Origin: Bicyclus anynana
Lineage: Eukaryota > Arthropoda > Insecta > Lepidoptera > Nymphalidae
Direction: 5' to 3'
DNA: 64,000 nt
NCBI RefSeq assembly: GCF_947172395.1
Contig: NC_069083.1
Span: 1,706,501 to 1,770,500, forward strand
Both the position numbers and the translations under genes were made by a program. Positions 39,601 through 48,245 of the stretch are shown here, piece after piece. Under the pieces are notes generated by a model, which saw nothing but the letters and a program-made list of their open reading frames with translations, was not told the DNA's origin and did not search any database. The stretch's first letter is position 1, and every line of letters begins with the position of its first letter.

Positions 39601-42600
39601 TGACCCTGACCGTATTCACGGCAGGCGTCTGCAATCACAACAAAGGGGTCCAACCCCGGAACTGTTTCGTCCACATCCTTGCGGGTGTGTGAGACGGATA
39701 GCTAGTAATTGGTTATTTGTTGTGCAGGACGATGAACTGAAGGCCTCGAAGCAGAGGGCGCACGAGCTCAGCCAGAAGCTGGACGAGTTGGAGCGCGGCG
39801 CGGCGACGCACAAGCGCCAGGTGGAGCGCCTCGACGCGCAGATGAGTGAGCTGAAGGCGCAGGTGGCGCGCGCCAACGACGACTGCAGGAAACTCAGCGT
39901 ACGTGTGACGTCACCAGCAGTGACGTGATCGTGACATTATTTTTTGGTAGAGGAAACACCTCGTGCAGGTCCCAGGACTTGTGCCCTTGGGTGTAGGTTT
40001 AAGGTATCCTTTTAGATTGTATTGACACCCACTGCCCGACATGGTCTGCATGCCCACACTCAATAATTACAATACTAATTACTAATAATTATTAATAATT
40101 ACAACAAAACATTACTGCACAAAATCACTTATGCGACTAGCAGCGTGACAATCGCTACGTCTACGCTGCCTAACAAACAACTGAGCTCAAGTCATCAAAT
40201 ATCCTCTTATTATCAATCAATCAATATACCTTCACTGTCGCAACAACTTCGTACAATTACCCTCCACAATAACATAAATAATGAATGTTAATACCGAAGA
40301 TGACGATGATGATGATGAAACAGTGCACATCAAGTAGGGCTGTAGTGAAAATGAAAATGATGAAATTTATTCGTTTTAAACATTACATTAAATAATAGGG
40401 CTGAGACCTTCTTTTAAGTAAATTCCTGTGTCAGAAGATCTCGTTCTTCCTTTATAACATCATTCTCTTAATTAGGGTATTTACATTGTACAGTTACAAA
40501 TTTTGATAACTAATAGTAATTAATATATTATATGAGTGTGTGAGTGCGGGCGTGCGTGTGTTTGTGTGTGAGTGTGTATGTGTGTGTGTGTGTCTGTGAA
40601 TGTGTGGCTTAATTTCCATTGTTTTATTTAATTTATTTAACAATCTTTAGGAGATCTTCGCTTTGATCATAGTCAAGCCCTTTCAAAAACTCACTCACCT
40701 TATTTCTACAATAATACAAATTTAGTTAATTTCTACAATAATTTACATTCAACTGTTTATTTATTTTATTGTTTAATATATAAGACTGCTTTTTATATTG
40801 GGTCGCTGCAAATACAGTTTTAGACATGACCATAGGGAATGCTGCACTTCGACTTCTTTAATTTATAATGGTCTGGTAGTATAAAAATCAGTGAAAGACA
40901 ACCATTTTTGCACACATCGTTCTCTGTGTTCTGCATGTCTAATAATTATAAAGCAAACAAGTATATGATTTTTTATGACAGCGTCTTCGCCAGACGAAGT
41001 CTCCGATATATAACGTCACCCGGACACTCAAGTCACGGTTACCCCCTCCCAAATGGCCCTCTAAGCCGAGGTCTGAGTCTCATAGGAGACGCCCTTAGAG
41101 AGTCGTTCTGTCCTCTATCTTTATTTCAGCCTTCGGGTCTCATCAGGCGATGCTTCTGCGCTCGCCCGAACCCCCCGGTGACACCGTAGTGGTCCCACAT
41201 AGAGCCATCGGCACTTTCTCAACATAAAAAAAACCACAGGAGGAGATCAGCCAGAAAGAGATGGAGATGGACCGCGGGGCCGCTGAGCGCAGGGGCGTGC
41301 AGCAGAGGCTCGGTGAGGAGCGCGCCAAGCTGGAGAAGCTCGAGGACATCGTGCGCAGCAAGGAAGAAGCCGTCGCCGGCAGGATCAGCGCCGCCAGGGG
41401 GCCGAGGATAGACCGCCCGAGGTAAGCGCAGCTAGGCGAGGAACAGCCCCCCTAGCCAAGTGGCATGTCGATTCTCTTTCTACGATCGCTAACGCTTCGA
41501 AAACTAGAAAAATGTATGGGAATGACAGATCTTGATCACGTGACCTGTCGATAGCAAATGTCATTACCATCTTCTTCTTCTTCTTTCTTCAGGGCCGTTT
41601 CCGCACTTAGCCAAGTGTTTGGCCGTTGTGCGTGGGTCCCTCGGTGTAGGTTCCCGCTGGATTTATTCCATCCAGCCGAGCTCGCTCCAGAAGCTTAGCA
41701 GGCCGCCCAGGTCATGTCATTATCATACATCTTTCTAGTAATCGAAGCGTTAGCGATCGTAGAAAGAGAATCGACGTGCCTCTGTCGCCGGAACCACAGA
41801 CATTTTTTATTTGTCGGTTTTAGTTTAGTGTTCTAGCTTTTTGAGCAGAAATAAAATCTCATGGTCAATCTATACTATCCTCCCGGAGCTCTATAACTAT
41901 TAAAAATCAAGTCGTTCAGGCCTGATCGACTTTGTTTTATACTATGTAGTGATATATATTCCTCTTTTTTATACTTTTTTTCATCTTTTTATAGTGGTGT
42001 CAGCCACAGATAACTTTTATTATCTAGAAACTTTAATTTTAAGTTTTCGGCATTACTCATCACCACAATTCCATCATAACCTGACGTTTCATAAGTGCTT
42101 GTAAACTAAGCCTACTTGTAATAATTGAATTATGACTTTGACCTTATTGCTACGAGATGTCACTTTTTTTAAGTTGGTTAATAAAAAACTAATGATTTAT
42201 GGTTTTATTTATATTTCAATAAAAAATTATTAAATATATTAAATGTCTATAAAAGCATCGTACGGAGGCTAGGTCAATAAAACTCGTAATTACAGTTCCA
42301 CAAACTTATCTGATACAGTTTTGTCGCGATTTAGTATAATGTTATGCAAAATTAATCTCCGTTCTTTCATTCGAATGCTAGTTTCAGTTTTGGCCACCGG
42401 GTTAGAAAAGTTTATGGCACTATAATTATACCTTAACGAAAGACAAGGTGACGTATTATCGAGTATCGATAACAATCAGTGTAGGGCGTAACCTGTAACA
42501 CTACCTGCTTGCACACATGCACATTACACAAGAACATGTCATTTTTCGTCCTGACTTCGTTATTTGACAGCCCTTCTTGTACTTAAAATTCTATGATAAA

Positions 42601-45600
42601 AACCGACAAACATCCAACATTGCGACCATGCGTTCCAAAGTTAATACCTACTATGATTGCGGCATATCGGTTCATCACCCTCTATCATCATGCTCCTAGC
42701 GCTAATTAATGGAATCTTATGCTGATATATTAAGCAGAAACATCCCGAAGGAGACTGTAATACACCATGCTTGTGTGGACTTGAGCTTGGTAAAACGAAA
42801 GCAGTTGTTTAGGTTCTTAGCGGCTGTTTTTTAGCTTTAGACTTGATGTATTTCCCGAAATAGAGGATGGATGAGATGGTGCTCCCATGATCTCTAATAG
42901 GAATTGATATACCATGAAATGTATGTGCCAAAGTATACAGGCTCTTTTTCGCGGTAAATAAACACGCCTTAGTTTCATTAAAGCTCACCAAATTAGCGAC
43001 ATCCCTTTCTCATACGTTCTTCAGGTTCAAGTTTATGCGATTTAATAAGTCCTAATTACATAATATATATCATTAATTCAAAGCGGTTTCGCTTAAGTAA
43101 ATGTGAACAATCTCTTACTTCTGTCGATTGAGACAAGTTAGTACATATATTTGCAGGAGCAAGGACGTGATAAACAACTTGCTGGCGCAGAACAAGAGGG
43201 AGATAGGGTTGCTGTCGCAGGCGAGTGTCAGCCGCGAGGAGGTAGAGCGCGAGCGCGCCACGGCCGAGACCAACTACCGGCGCACGCAGCAGATGCTCGA
43301 CACCCTGCGCGTGTCCATCTCTCGGGTGAGCACCACACTGAGGAGTTCCTTTACCTGTCCTTCGTCTTCATCATCAGACGCCTAATAACAGTCACAACCC
43401 ATCCAGATGGAAAATCCTCATCAATAGAAATTAATCCAACCCAAACAAGGTAACTGCTGTAAACCGTTAGAGTGTTTCGACTCAATCATCAGATCGACTT
43501 CAGACTGTCATTGAATTGTAGTGCTTCGAAGTGCTTAATTGGAATAATATTGAACGCTATAGTTGCACTAACGATTTTTGAAAGTTCCCCTCTATTGATC
43601 TTTGATGACAATGGGACTATTCTGGGATATCCTTTCATACAAAAAAGATATTATTCAAATCGGTTCAGGCGTCTTCGAGTAAGTAATCGAGTGACATACA
43701 CACACAAAAAAAAACATAGACTCGAATTGAGAACCTCCTCCTCCTCCTTATATTAGGAGCGTTTAAAATACCAATATCTCGATATCGTGTTTTCGTGAAC
43801 GGGCTCTTAATATGAATTTAAATTTTAAACTTTAAGAAAATATTACCCATTTTCAATGATTAAATACTCTATTTCAGATTACTAATATGGCTACCGATCA
43901 TAAGGAATTTTGCGTTTCCTTAAAAAAGAGCATTTCCAGAAACATCGGAATAAATTTTATGGCCACACTCACCACACGCGGCTACGAGGTAAGTGTCTAA
44001 AAAGTTTAGTGTGTGTGTGTTTAGTCTAACAGGTACGTATGATTAGAAGATAATGAACACCATTTTATGGGGGAATTGTCTTAGAAAACTTGGGCAATTT
44101 CTTTTATATACAATATCTACTTATAAAAGGTACATACTAGGATAGGTACCTACCAGGATTTGGAATGACTTCTGATCACTTTGATGAGACTTTAATCCAC
44201 TCCTTAATATGAGTTCCCATTTTAGATTTCCAAACACAGGTAATCGTTGTCCAAAATGACAGCCGAGGTACTATCACTCTTAATCGTTGTTTTCAGTTCG
44301 ATACCTACTACTTACTACGCTTCGAAAGTGAACTCCTTCTCGAACTATCGAAAACTCGCCTATTTGTACCAGCGATAAAACAGACCGCCCGACATCAGTT
44401 ATTTCCACGAAATTGTCGATAGCAAATAAGTAAACTTTCAAACTAAATAAGCAAAGGGGAATGCCCACCGGTCCATACAACTTCGGCCTAGGGAATCCAG
44501 GTATACCCCCGTATAAAAGTATATGGAAATGATAATATGATGTATAAATAAAGATCTGGTTAAATAATTGGCTTAATAAAAGTACGTTTCTTGAAGGAAA
44601 ATACATTTATTATCACTCTTCTAGGGCAAAATGTTCGACGGTGTACCAAAGCGGCGAAGTAACATTTGAAGCCGTATTATTTTTCTTGTATAATTTTTTC
44701 CTGTTACCAACAAGCTTAACAAACAAGAAAACGACCAAACAAAACAATCATGAAAAAATCATGTCTTCTAAAAATATCGTAAAACTCAAGCTGTATGGTT
44801 AACGATTCTAGCTTGTCCCAGTTGTGGACAAATTAAAGATGAAATAAAAATGTCGTAAAACGTTGTAGCAAACTTTTTTTTGATAAAGTAATGATTTCAT
44901 TATTAAAGCAGAATCAAGATTTTTTAGACATAAGTAAAGTGCCGGGTGGTTAGGGTAGGCCTGGGCCGGGGGTGGGCATTCCCCTTTGTTAAACAAATCT
45001 GTAGGTACTTAATATGGAAGAGCAAAATATTGTGGACCTTATGACTACAATATCAATCCTGTCCCGTCTCAGACTAATTAGATAAAGACCTGCCTCGCAA
45101 GACATTATTTTTCTGTCAAAGTATATGATCAACGATCATACGCGATTATAAACACTGTCTCTATAGAATCGATGTTTAATAGTTTACAATCGTGTCCGTC
45201 GGTTAAAAACCTCCGTAAAAATACCTTTTTGTGTAGTTAAATGGTGTAAAAAACGAACAAAAACTGCTAGTTTAGTATAAGATATGTGTGAAATCTAAGC
45301 TCGTTTTCCTTAGAAAATGGCAGAAAATTTTGTTCGTGAATTTGGGTGCGATACTAGTCCTTATGTATTTAGTCTGAGTGTCCCGTACACTGTAATGTTC
45401 ACCTGGTGCAGGGCCACCTGCGCTTCGACCACCGCGACGACACGCTGCTGCTGGAGATGTCGGCGCGCGAGGGCGCGCGCGGCGTGCGCAGCACCGCCTC
45501 GCTGTCGGGCGGCGAGCGCTCCTTCACCTCCATGGCGCTCATCACCTCGCTGTGGGACTGCGTGGACCTGCCCTTCTACTTCATGGACGAGTTCGACGTG

Positions 45601-47269
45601 TTCATGGTACGTGTCCTACGCCTACATCGATAGCTCGTGTAGAATAACAAATGGCGGCGGAGCTTTCCCAGTCCCATCTCTTTCGTTGCAACGCAATGGT
45701 TATCATCATCATCATTATCAACCCATATTTGGCTGACTGCTGAGCTCGAATTTCCTCTCAGAATGGGAGGGGTTAGGCCAATAGTCCACCACACTGGCCC
45801 AATGCGGATTGGCAGACTTCGCACATTCAGATAATTAAGAAAATTCTCTGGTATGCAGGTCTCCTCACGATATTTTCCTTCACCGTTTGAAACACGTGAT
45901 ATTTAATTTCTTAAACTGCACACAACTGAAAAATTGGATGTCCCCGGACAAGATTTGAACCCACACCCTCCGGAATCGGAGGCAGAGGTCATATCCACTG
46001 GGCTTCGCAACGCAATGGTATTGGTAGATATTTGTGTGTTGATCGATGGTTGAGGAATTCCTTAACCATACGGCCAGTCAGTGACGATGTACCAATGGCA
46101 CTGATGGCATTGTCTCCGATTGCAGGACAAGGTGCACCAGCAGACGTCGGTGGACCTGCTGCTGGAGATGGCGGCGCGGCTGGCGGGCCGCCAGTTCGTG
46201 TTCCTCACGCCGCACGCGCTCGGCCTCGCGCTCGACAATGCGCCGCTGCCCATCGAAGTCGTCACGTTAGTCTTTATATATTATATGTTTTAAATATTAC
46301 CAATAGTCCCATTCCCACGCCAGTTGGAGGGGAAATTCAGGCGAATTATAGGGAACTGCCTTTCTAGACATTACCCCTCTGTCAAAGTTCAAAAAATCTC
46401 TAAAAATACCATGTGTAGTTGAATGCCATTAAAAACAACTTTTAGTTTAGTTTAAGATAATTATAATAGACCAATTAATCTAAGTTCGTTTTCCTCAGAA
46501 AATGACAGACAATTTATTTTGTTCGTGCGATACTGGTCCTTCTATAATTGGTTTGCGAAACCAAGGCCAATCTCGATGTGAAATGTTTGTCAACAAACAA
46601 ATTAAAAATGAGTGTATATCGCTAGTTATTTTACATCAAATAATAATTTTGATTTTCGTTACACATGTCATTTCATGATGACATGAAATTTCTACCTCCA
46701 TTTTATTTGATAATATACATTCAGCTTCGAATATTAGAGACAGCTTATTGCTTGGGTCATCATCATCAGCAAATCTACTGTTGATTTTATTGACGAAATT
46801 AGGGAAAAATACTCGGCTCTAATGATATAATTATAAATGTTGCTCTTTCTGTCCAGTAGATAACTGCGCCATTGCAAAAAGCTAGTTATACCTAATAAGG
46901 TTCCTGTGTACTTTATCACGTGTCATTTGATTTTGTATCTACTGTCAGGCTTCCAGAGTCTGTATCAGGAATAAATTATCCATTCCAACTATGCGCGCTA
47001 CCCTGGCTTTGTTTATTAGTCTGTCAAGATCGTTGATAACACTCCCATGGTATGCGCGCGACTGCGCGTGTGTGAAATCGTGCGTGAGGGGAAGTGATGT
47101 GCATCAGTCGTGGGTTTTTTATTCATCGCTACACGCCCCCCGGCCCGCTCCCGCATCGGGAGTGTTACGAACGAAGTTGCCAAGCTATAATTTTTTATTA
47201 CCTACTTTTTAGATGTTAAAATTGTAATGATATTGTTTACATTTCAGTCTTGGTGATCCAGAACGATAA
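22088..47269 (+). CDS. SMC6, structural maintenance of chromosomes protein 6, 18 exons
   Basis: SMC6 pairs with SMC5 in the nuclear SMC5/6 ATPase complex, which acts in recombinational repair and resolution of replication intermediates. Eighteen exons with fully consistent phases give about 1032 residues, slightly below the usual 1,070-1,130. Order: N-terminal ATPase lobe with Walker A GRNGSGKS (residues 42-49), coiled coil 1 (about 209-440), hinge (about 455-600), coiled coil 2 (about 615-880), C-terminal lobe with signature LSGGERS (945-951), Walker B FYFMDEFD (DE 973-974) and the SMC6-typical end DPER. The start is the ATG at 22088; an earlier GTG in frame is not a eukaryotic start. Introns total about 22 kb and are full of transposons. 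Exons 4-14 and 16-17 are very GC-rich, exons 1-3 and 15 are not. Closest alternative, SMC5, is excluded by the NFMCHENF start and the DPER end. Confidence 0.95.
22370..22870 (-). mobile_element. Decayed Jockey-type RT C-terminal fragment, SMC6 intron 1
   Basis: The minus strand shows scattered matches to a LINE post-RT region (LSLSNKVLVYCAVLKPIW, then YRVQIWGSASKCNI) interrupted by stops. It is an old, non-functional fragment. Confidence 0.6.
23325..23470 (+). mobile_element. RTE LINE 3'-end fragment, SMC6 intron 2
   Basis: 'ggtggacagaagatattaag' resembles the RWTDDIK motif of RTE tails, followed by a degenerate 'tatgtacatcaatgggctgc' end. Very decayed. Confidence 0.45.
23737..24208. mobile_element. 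Inverted-repeat element with ATRGGGATGATGAC ends
   Basis: The left end ATAGGGATGATGAC and right end GTCATCATCCCCAT are inverted repeats flanked by TA on both sides, as expected for a Tc1/mariner-type MITE. The 472-bp body has no coding potential. Partial copies are at 4200-4390 and, split by an RTE insertion, at 32212-32347 plus 36895-37260. Confidence 0.8.
24670..25200. other. SMC6 intron 3, unassigned repeat-like sequence
   Basis: A moderately GC-rich block near 24770-24890 ('cctcctcacaatacaggctg', 'gaaaggctcttaagagcc') looks like an old LINE 3' UTR, but I cannot assign it. Nothing coding. Confidence 0.3.
25304..27015 (+). CDS. SMC6 exons 4-6: first coiled coil
   Basis: Exon 4 (25304-25548) encodes SCMDLENEYNKWQKLYEQMQ and a charged heptad region. 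Exon 5 (25913-26101) starts AWKARLEERKAQKAALEQQL. Exon 6 (26822-27015) encodes an alanine/arginine/glutamate-rich coil and ends LNARLG across the junction. Phases are 2, 2 and 1. Third positions are almost all G or C, giving long spurious open frames on both strands. Confidence 0.9.
26455..26695 (-). mobile_element. Jockey-type RT core fragment, SMC6 intron 5
   Basis: On the minus strand, HGFVKRKSTVTNLLLYSTHL and a TDFCKALNKVDHELLLQK stretch match the reverse transcriptase region around the first catalytic aspartate (normally D-F-S-K-A-F-D). The catalytic neighbourhood is mutated and the fragment is under 250 bp. Confidence 0.7.
27521..31905 (+). CDS. SMC6 exons 7-10: end of coil 1 and hinge
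   Basis: Exon 7 (27521-27667) encodes QRRQELRELSARGGDSLAVY and the hinge entry RGHFSAPPRGPVG. Exon 8 (29122-29249) encodes QYIKVRERQWGGTLEHIIGG. Exon 9 (29876-30071) encodes the hinge core up to LERVLLVPDH. Exon 10 (31740-31905) encodes DEAVRLAESVERVPRNCGKI. For exon 10 the phase requires the acceptor ...TTTGCAG before 31740 rather than the TAG 14 nt upstream. Phases are 1, 0, 1 and 2. Confidence 0.9.
28008..28132 (+). repeat. Interspersed repeat, 'tagctgacaccgcg' type
   Basis: It starts near 'tagctgacaccgcgtagttc' and ends 'ctttatttaatagtataga'. A better preserved copy is at 53970-54162. Its tail resembles that of the 'gacgcccgcgacttcgtc' repeats. Confidence 0.5.
28764..29093 (+). mobile_element. 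tRNA-derived SINE, family A
   Basis: The head 'gcctccgtggcgcagtggta' supplies a pol III A box (TGGCGCAGTGG), and GGTTCGATCCC is the B box. A conserved body of about 230 bp and an A-rich tail follow. The tail ends 28 nt before SMC6 exon 8. Reverse-oriented copies are at 38153, 49692, 50665 and 63586. Confidence 0.85.
29506..29806 (+). mobile_element. tRNA-derived SINE, family B, with target duplication
   Basis: The tRNA-like head contains 'gatagcccagtggatatgac' and the B box GGTTCGAATCC. The tail is a (GAC)n run. The insertion is flanked by AGTGTCAAGATT at 29494-29505 and 29807-29818, a perfect 12-bp duplication. Related copies are at 45703-46012 (-) and 60569-60890 (+). Confidence 0.88.
30084..30395. 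mobile_element. CTCAGAC inverted-repeat element, copy in SMC6 intron 9
   Basis: The ends CTCAGACCAATTAT and ATAATTAGTCTGAG are inverted repeats. The flanks GTGCCGAC (30076-30083 and 30396-30403) are a perfect 8-bp target duplication. The element starts 13 nt after the exon 9 donor. No coding potential. Confidence 0.9.
30418..30620. mobile_element. Truncated CTCAGAC element
   Basis: It begins CTCAGACCAATTATC and continues in the orientation opposite to the neighbouring copy ('gtcaaaagtatatgatcacg', 'ctatagaatcgatgtttcg'). No right terminus could be found. Confidence 0.65.
30950..31690. mobile_element. LINE 3' ends in inverted, tails-outward arrangement
   Basis: The left part (about 30950-31205) is the reverse complement of a LINE tail ('tttcaactaggcttagtttt' at its left edge). 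The right part (31206-31690) is a sense-oriented LINE end with the SAYRLQRVKKSFVGLGVLFY protein tail and the same 'cttgtaaactgagcctactt' terminus. The two tails point away from each other. Confidence 0.65.
31914..32190. mobile_element. Diverged CTCAGAC element next to SMC6 exon 10 donor
   Basis: 'gcctcgctaaccgtcac' and 'ttataaaaactgttgctgta' match the internal sequence of the better copies at 45068 and 51153. It begins within about 15 nt of the donor at 31906. Ends are too decayed for a duplication to be read. Confidence 0.6.
33057..33782 (+). CDS. LINE ORF1, coiled-coil RNA-binding-type protein
   Basis: The 241-codon frame starts MDNLQQLFDQMKSELSNH, followed by a heptad-rich coiled coil (about residues 1-60). 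A block with RLNNIILYGIKENESP, then NMVYRIGR and RPVHVSFINNWKKN, resembles the RRM and C-terminal domains of L1-type ORF1 proteins, which bind element RNA. A basic serine-rich tail ends LPTRAQTPEKKA. The frame is intact. The ATG at 33057 was chosen because upstream sequence is low-complexity and T-rich. Confidence 0.75.
   Translation: MDNLQQLFDQMKSELSNHTKAIIAQLDEKLVPFTQEIQELKSENNILKEKIYNLEKQKRLNNIILYGIKENESPSTSLMEVVTNKINDDLNINIEKRDINMVYRIGRSDTKNSRERPVHVSFINNWKKNEIMKNKKKLKNAYVAEDYPKEILDKRRDLLPKLKEEREKGKYAFIDYDKLIIKEGKFDNGKRKRNTSASPNSIEHPSKQQITGKTNRLNAFDIMRNRSNSLPTRAQTPEKKA
33948..34766 (+). CDS. LINE ORF2 part 1, apurinic-like endonuclease
   Basis: This frame encodes the APE-type endonuclease that nicks target DNA. 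Visible motifs are CTFNVRSL near the start, LGLSEVRR, QAYAPIEE, the catalytic GDFNAKIG and the terminal SDHRPV. The frame stops after NLQKI in the linker to the reverse transcriptase. The start shown is a GTG in an open frame; the true start codon is not clear. Confidence 0.8.
   Translation: MCTFNVRSLASEERYLELNYALENINFDILGLSEVRRLGCKIEEHKDYIFCYIGQTKGLHGVGFLIKKKYKNNINNFTGISERVALLQLKFECFSLSIIQAYAPIEESTQIEIDQFYTDIEAAHALADEKVLVIGDFNAKIGYPKPDHHPVMGKYGYGKRNERGERLINYAHKYKLSIMNTFFTKKGNRKWTWISPDQKTKNEIDFIMINSWKLITNVEVLNNIQFPSDHRPVRATLLLNHVGKSRRNYVTALNIPKTEVEIKTYIENLQKI
34957..36756 (+). CDS. LINE ORF2 part 2, RTE reverse transcriptase
   Basis: This 599-codon frame encodes the polymerase. Motifs in order: AEKSPGSDGLCNEVLK, NYRPISLLASTYKLFSS, LAFIDYSKAFDSISH (first catalytic Asp), RGVRQGDPLSPKLF, and LRFADDIVII (catalytic Asp pair). 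The C-terminal RTE signature GHISRYVDKRW and RWADDIIQIAG follow. Relative to the endonuclease frame two phase changes are needed between about 34762 and 34910, so the element is not a single open ORF2, but all catalytic motifs are intact. Confidence 0.85.
   Translation: MKNELSRIYKQANKSIKRDYRNHRKEIITRNIKKFRSTKRANKELTTHKTWIQKLEQNSMETKSRNDIINLATDFYNNLYQKRNDCEIVIQTTSGEEIDTNHVKPIEGLEICKHIKRLKAEKSPGSDGLCNEVLKIGAPILIHHLLHLFNMVLDTETVPQQWCTSDIILLYKKGNPLNIGNYRPISLLASTYKLFSSILLERLTHDIDCLQPKEQAGFRSGFSTVDHIQTIEQIIEKYREFNRPLYLAFIDYSKAFDSISHCSIWNALRCSNVNQKYINILKYIYTNSTSKVKLEKRGEKIKIERGVRQGDPLSPKLFIAVLENIFKKLDWSNKGVLINGCYLNHLRFADDIVIIAETSKDLEEMMRSLDDESSKIGLEMNVSKTKIMTNSHKRHIEIKGNNIEYVNEYLYLGKQLSFNKFNNEDEITRRINITWKKFWSQKEVLKGNYDMHLKKVVFDSCLLPCLLYGCQTWIFTNKTKQQFKCTQRAMERSMLKIRKIHKVKNVTIRQKTKVTDALSHALTLKWKWAGHISRYVDKRWTIEATRWKGPLGKRNVGRPIRRWADDIIQIAGNEWMKSGKDRDLWKKMEEAFTLSGVHI
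37263..37460. repeat. (GAAA)n run and adjoining unassigned repeat
   Basis: A GAAA microsatellite (37263-37284) leads into 'taagtttattcacttttta' and 'gtgtcacaaacagtacatcc'. This looks like the reverse complement of an element 3' end, unassigned. Confidence 0.4.
37531..43325 (+). CDS. SMC6 exons 11-14: second coiled coil
   Basis: Exon 11 (37531-37750) starts QLGAEIQELEAELQRLDVRL. Exon 12 (39728-39898) starts DDELKASKQRAHELSQKLDE. Exon 13 (41240-41421) starts EEISQKEMEMDRGAAERRGV and ends RIDRP in phase 2. Exon 14 (43157-43325) starts SKDVINNLLAQNKREIGLLS. All are charged, heptad-patterned and GC-rich. Phases are 0, 0, 2 and 0. Confidence 0.9.
37841..38152 (+). repeat. 'gacgcccgcgacttcgtccgcg' interspersed repeat
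   Basis: The head 'gccgacgcccgcgacttcgt' and tail 'ctctttataatattagtata' are intact around about 300 bp. It is one of several copies (9138 partial, 51352-51720) and is followed directly by a reverse SINE A. The class is not established; no inverted ends were seen. Confidence 0.65.
38153..38394 (-). mobile_element. SINE family A, reverse, SMC6 intron 11
   Basis: It runs from the tail 'agttagcccttgactacaat' to the B box complement (GGGTATCGAACC) and ends 'ggaagccgtc'. It is partly shortened in the middle. Confidence 0.8.
39230..39490. repeat. Pyrimidine-rich imperfect duplication, SMC6 intron 11
   Basis: Two imperfect units of about 100 bp contain 'tacgttcgccctgtcttac'-like segments between (CT)-rich runs. 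No coding potential. Confidence 0.5.
40532..40608. repeat. (TG)n-rich microsatellite
   Basis: An interrupted GTGTGT run lies in SMC6 intron 12. Confidence 0.8.
41444..41785. mobile_element. Fold-back element with internal insertion, after SMC6 exon 13
   Basis: The left arm 'ggcatgtcgattctctttct' and right arm 'agaaagagaatcgacgtgcc' are inverted repeats joined by 'acgatcgctaacgcttcga' on both sides. Between them about 140 bp of unrelated pyrimidine-led sequence (about 41572-41718) is inserted. A shorter relative is at 56407-56570. The element begins 22 nt after the exon 13 donor. Confidence 0.75.
42085..42150 (+). mobile_element. LINE 3' tail fragment
   Basis: 'gtgcttgtaaactaagccta' marks the shared LINE terminus in SMC6 intron 13. 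Confidence 0.5.
43878..47269 (+). CDS. SMC6 exons 15-18: C-terminal ATPase lobe
   Basis: Exon 15 (43878-43988) encodes ITNMATDHKEFCVSLKKSIS. Exon 16 (45412-45606) encodes GHLRFDHRDDTLLLEM, the ABC signature LSGGERS and Walker B FYFMDEFDVFM. Exon 17 (46126-46265) encodes DKVHQQTSVDLLLEMAARLA and FVFLTPH. Exon 18 (47248-47269) adds LGDPER and the stop TAA. Phases are 0, 0 and 2 before the last exon. These elements complete the ATP-binding head formed with the N-terminal lobe. Confidence 0.93.
45068..45378. mobile_element. CTCAGAC element, copy in SMC6 intron 15
   Basis: It is a 311-bp element with ends CTCAGACTAATTAG and TATTTAGTCTGAG, flanked by the perfect 8-bp duplication TGTCCCGT (45060-45067 and 45379-45386). 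Its right duplication ends 25 nt before exon 16. Confidence 0.92.
45703..46012 (-). mobile_element. SINE family B, reverse, SMC6 intron 16
   Basis: It starts with the complement of a (GAT)n tail and ends with the complement of 'gatatgacctctgcctccga', carrying the same body as 29506-29806. Confidence 0.82.
46337..46553. mobile_element. Diverged CTCAGAC element, SMC6 intron 17
   Basis: 'ctagacattac', 'ctctgtcaaagt', 'tgtgtagttgaatg' and 'gaaaatgacagacaattt' align in order with the copy at 45068. Outer ends are decayed. Confidence 0.6.
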
Positions 47270-47398
47270 TGAAGAATTATTGAACACAAATAATAATCAA
47301 GAAGAATTTTATTTTCTTAAGATAATTTGTAAAACACGATTGTTACTATTTTTGTTACCTATTTACTATTAAGATTTGTAAACCATTCTTAATCGACT

Positions 47399-47404
47399 AA
47401 TAAA
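47399..47404 (+). promoter_or_regulatory. Candidate SMC6 poly(A) signal
   Basis: AATAAA lies 130 bp after the SMC6 stop, giving a short 3' UTR. Confidence 0.55.
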
Positions 47405-47529
47405 CGGAGGTTATGAATAACATTGCAATGTTTCACTTTCTTGATGTTACTTACGCACCTATTATTGGGAAATGGTATTTAATTTAAGACCAGAGTAGTC
47501 CTGGGTTCGATTTCTAGTTTTCAATTTCA

Positions 47530-47850
47530 TACCGATAGACGTCCACTGCAGGACATAGGCCTTTTGTAGGGACTTCCAAAGATAGCGATCCTGAGCCGCC
47601 TGCATCCAGCTTGATGTCGTTAGTTCACTTGGTGGGGGGTCGACCAACACTGCGCTTTCTAGTGCGGGGCCGCTATTCCAGCACCTTGGGACCCCAACGT
47701 CCATCGGCTCTTCGAACTATGTGCCTTAGCCCATTGCTACTTTAGCTTCGCGACTCGGTGACCTATGTCGGTGACTTTGGTTCTTCTGCGGATCTCCTCA
47801 TTTTTGATTTGATCACGCAGAGATATCTCCGAGCATAGCTCAATTGAATA
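47530..47850 (-). mobile_element. RTE LINE 3'-end fragment in the SMC6-cyclin E spacer
   Basis: On the minus strand it shows WMQAAQDR and LQWTSIG near its end, preceded by 'gttggggtcccaaggtgctg'. It is the longest of the related tails at 2590, 4730 and 62102. Confidence 0.7.
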
Positions 47851-47978
47851 ATTTTTAATTACAAATTGGCTGTGGTCTGTCGCCTGGTCTTATTTCAGTT
47901 TTTTGTCTCATGTCTAACAACCACTAGCTGTTATAGTTTATAGTTTCCCACATAGAAACTAGACAACTGTATAACCTT

Positions 47979-48245
47979 CGGGGCCGTAGCTCGCATATCA
48001 ATGATACGGGGCCCCCGGACTACAGGACCATGCAGCAGACTTGTAAAAACAAAAGTTTGTACCTAAAAGTAATCTACAATATCACCTGATCTAATGGTGC
48101 TTCCCGAAAAAAAAAACAAATAACAGAAATGACAAAAGTTAAACATTGTGTTGAAAAAGTTGGGGTAAATAAATAATAGAGATTTGCCGTTCATCTATTG
48201 GGCCCCACAACTAATTTAAATACTCTAAGGCACGCTACGCCACTG
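47979..48245. mobile_element. hAT-like non-autonomous element with 8-bp duplication
   Basis: The ends CGGGGCCGTAGCTCGC and GGCACGCTACGCCACTG are imperfect inverted repeats. The flanks ATAACCTT at 47971-47978 and 48246-48253 are identical. No coding potential. Confidence 0.85.
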
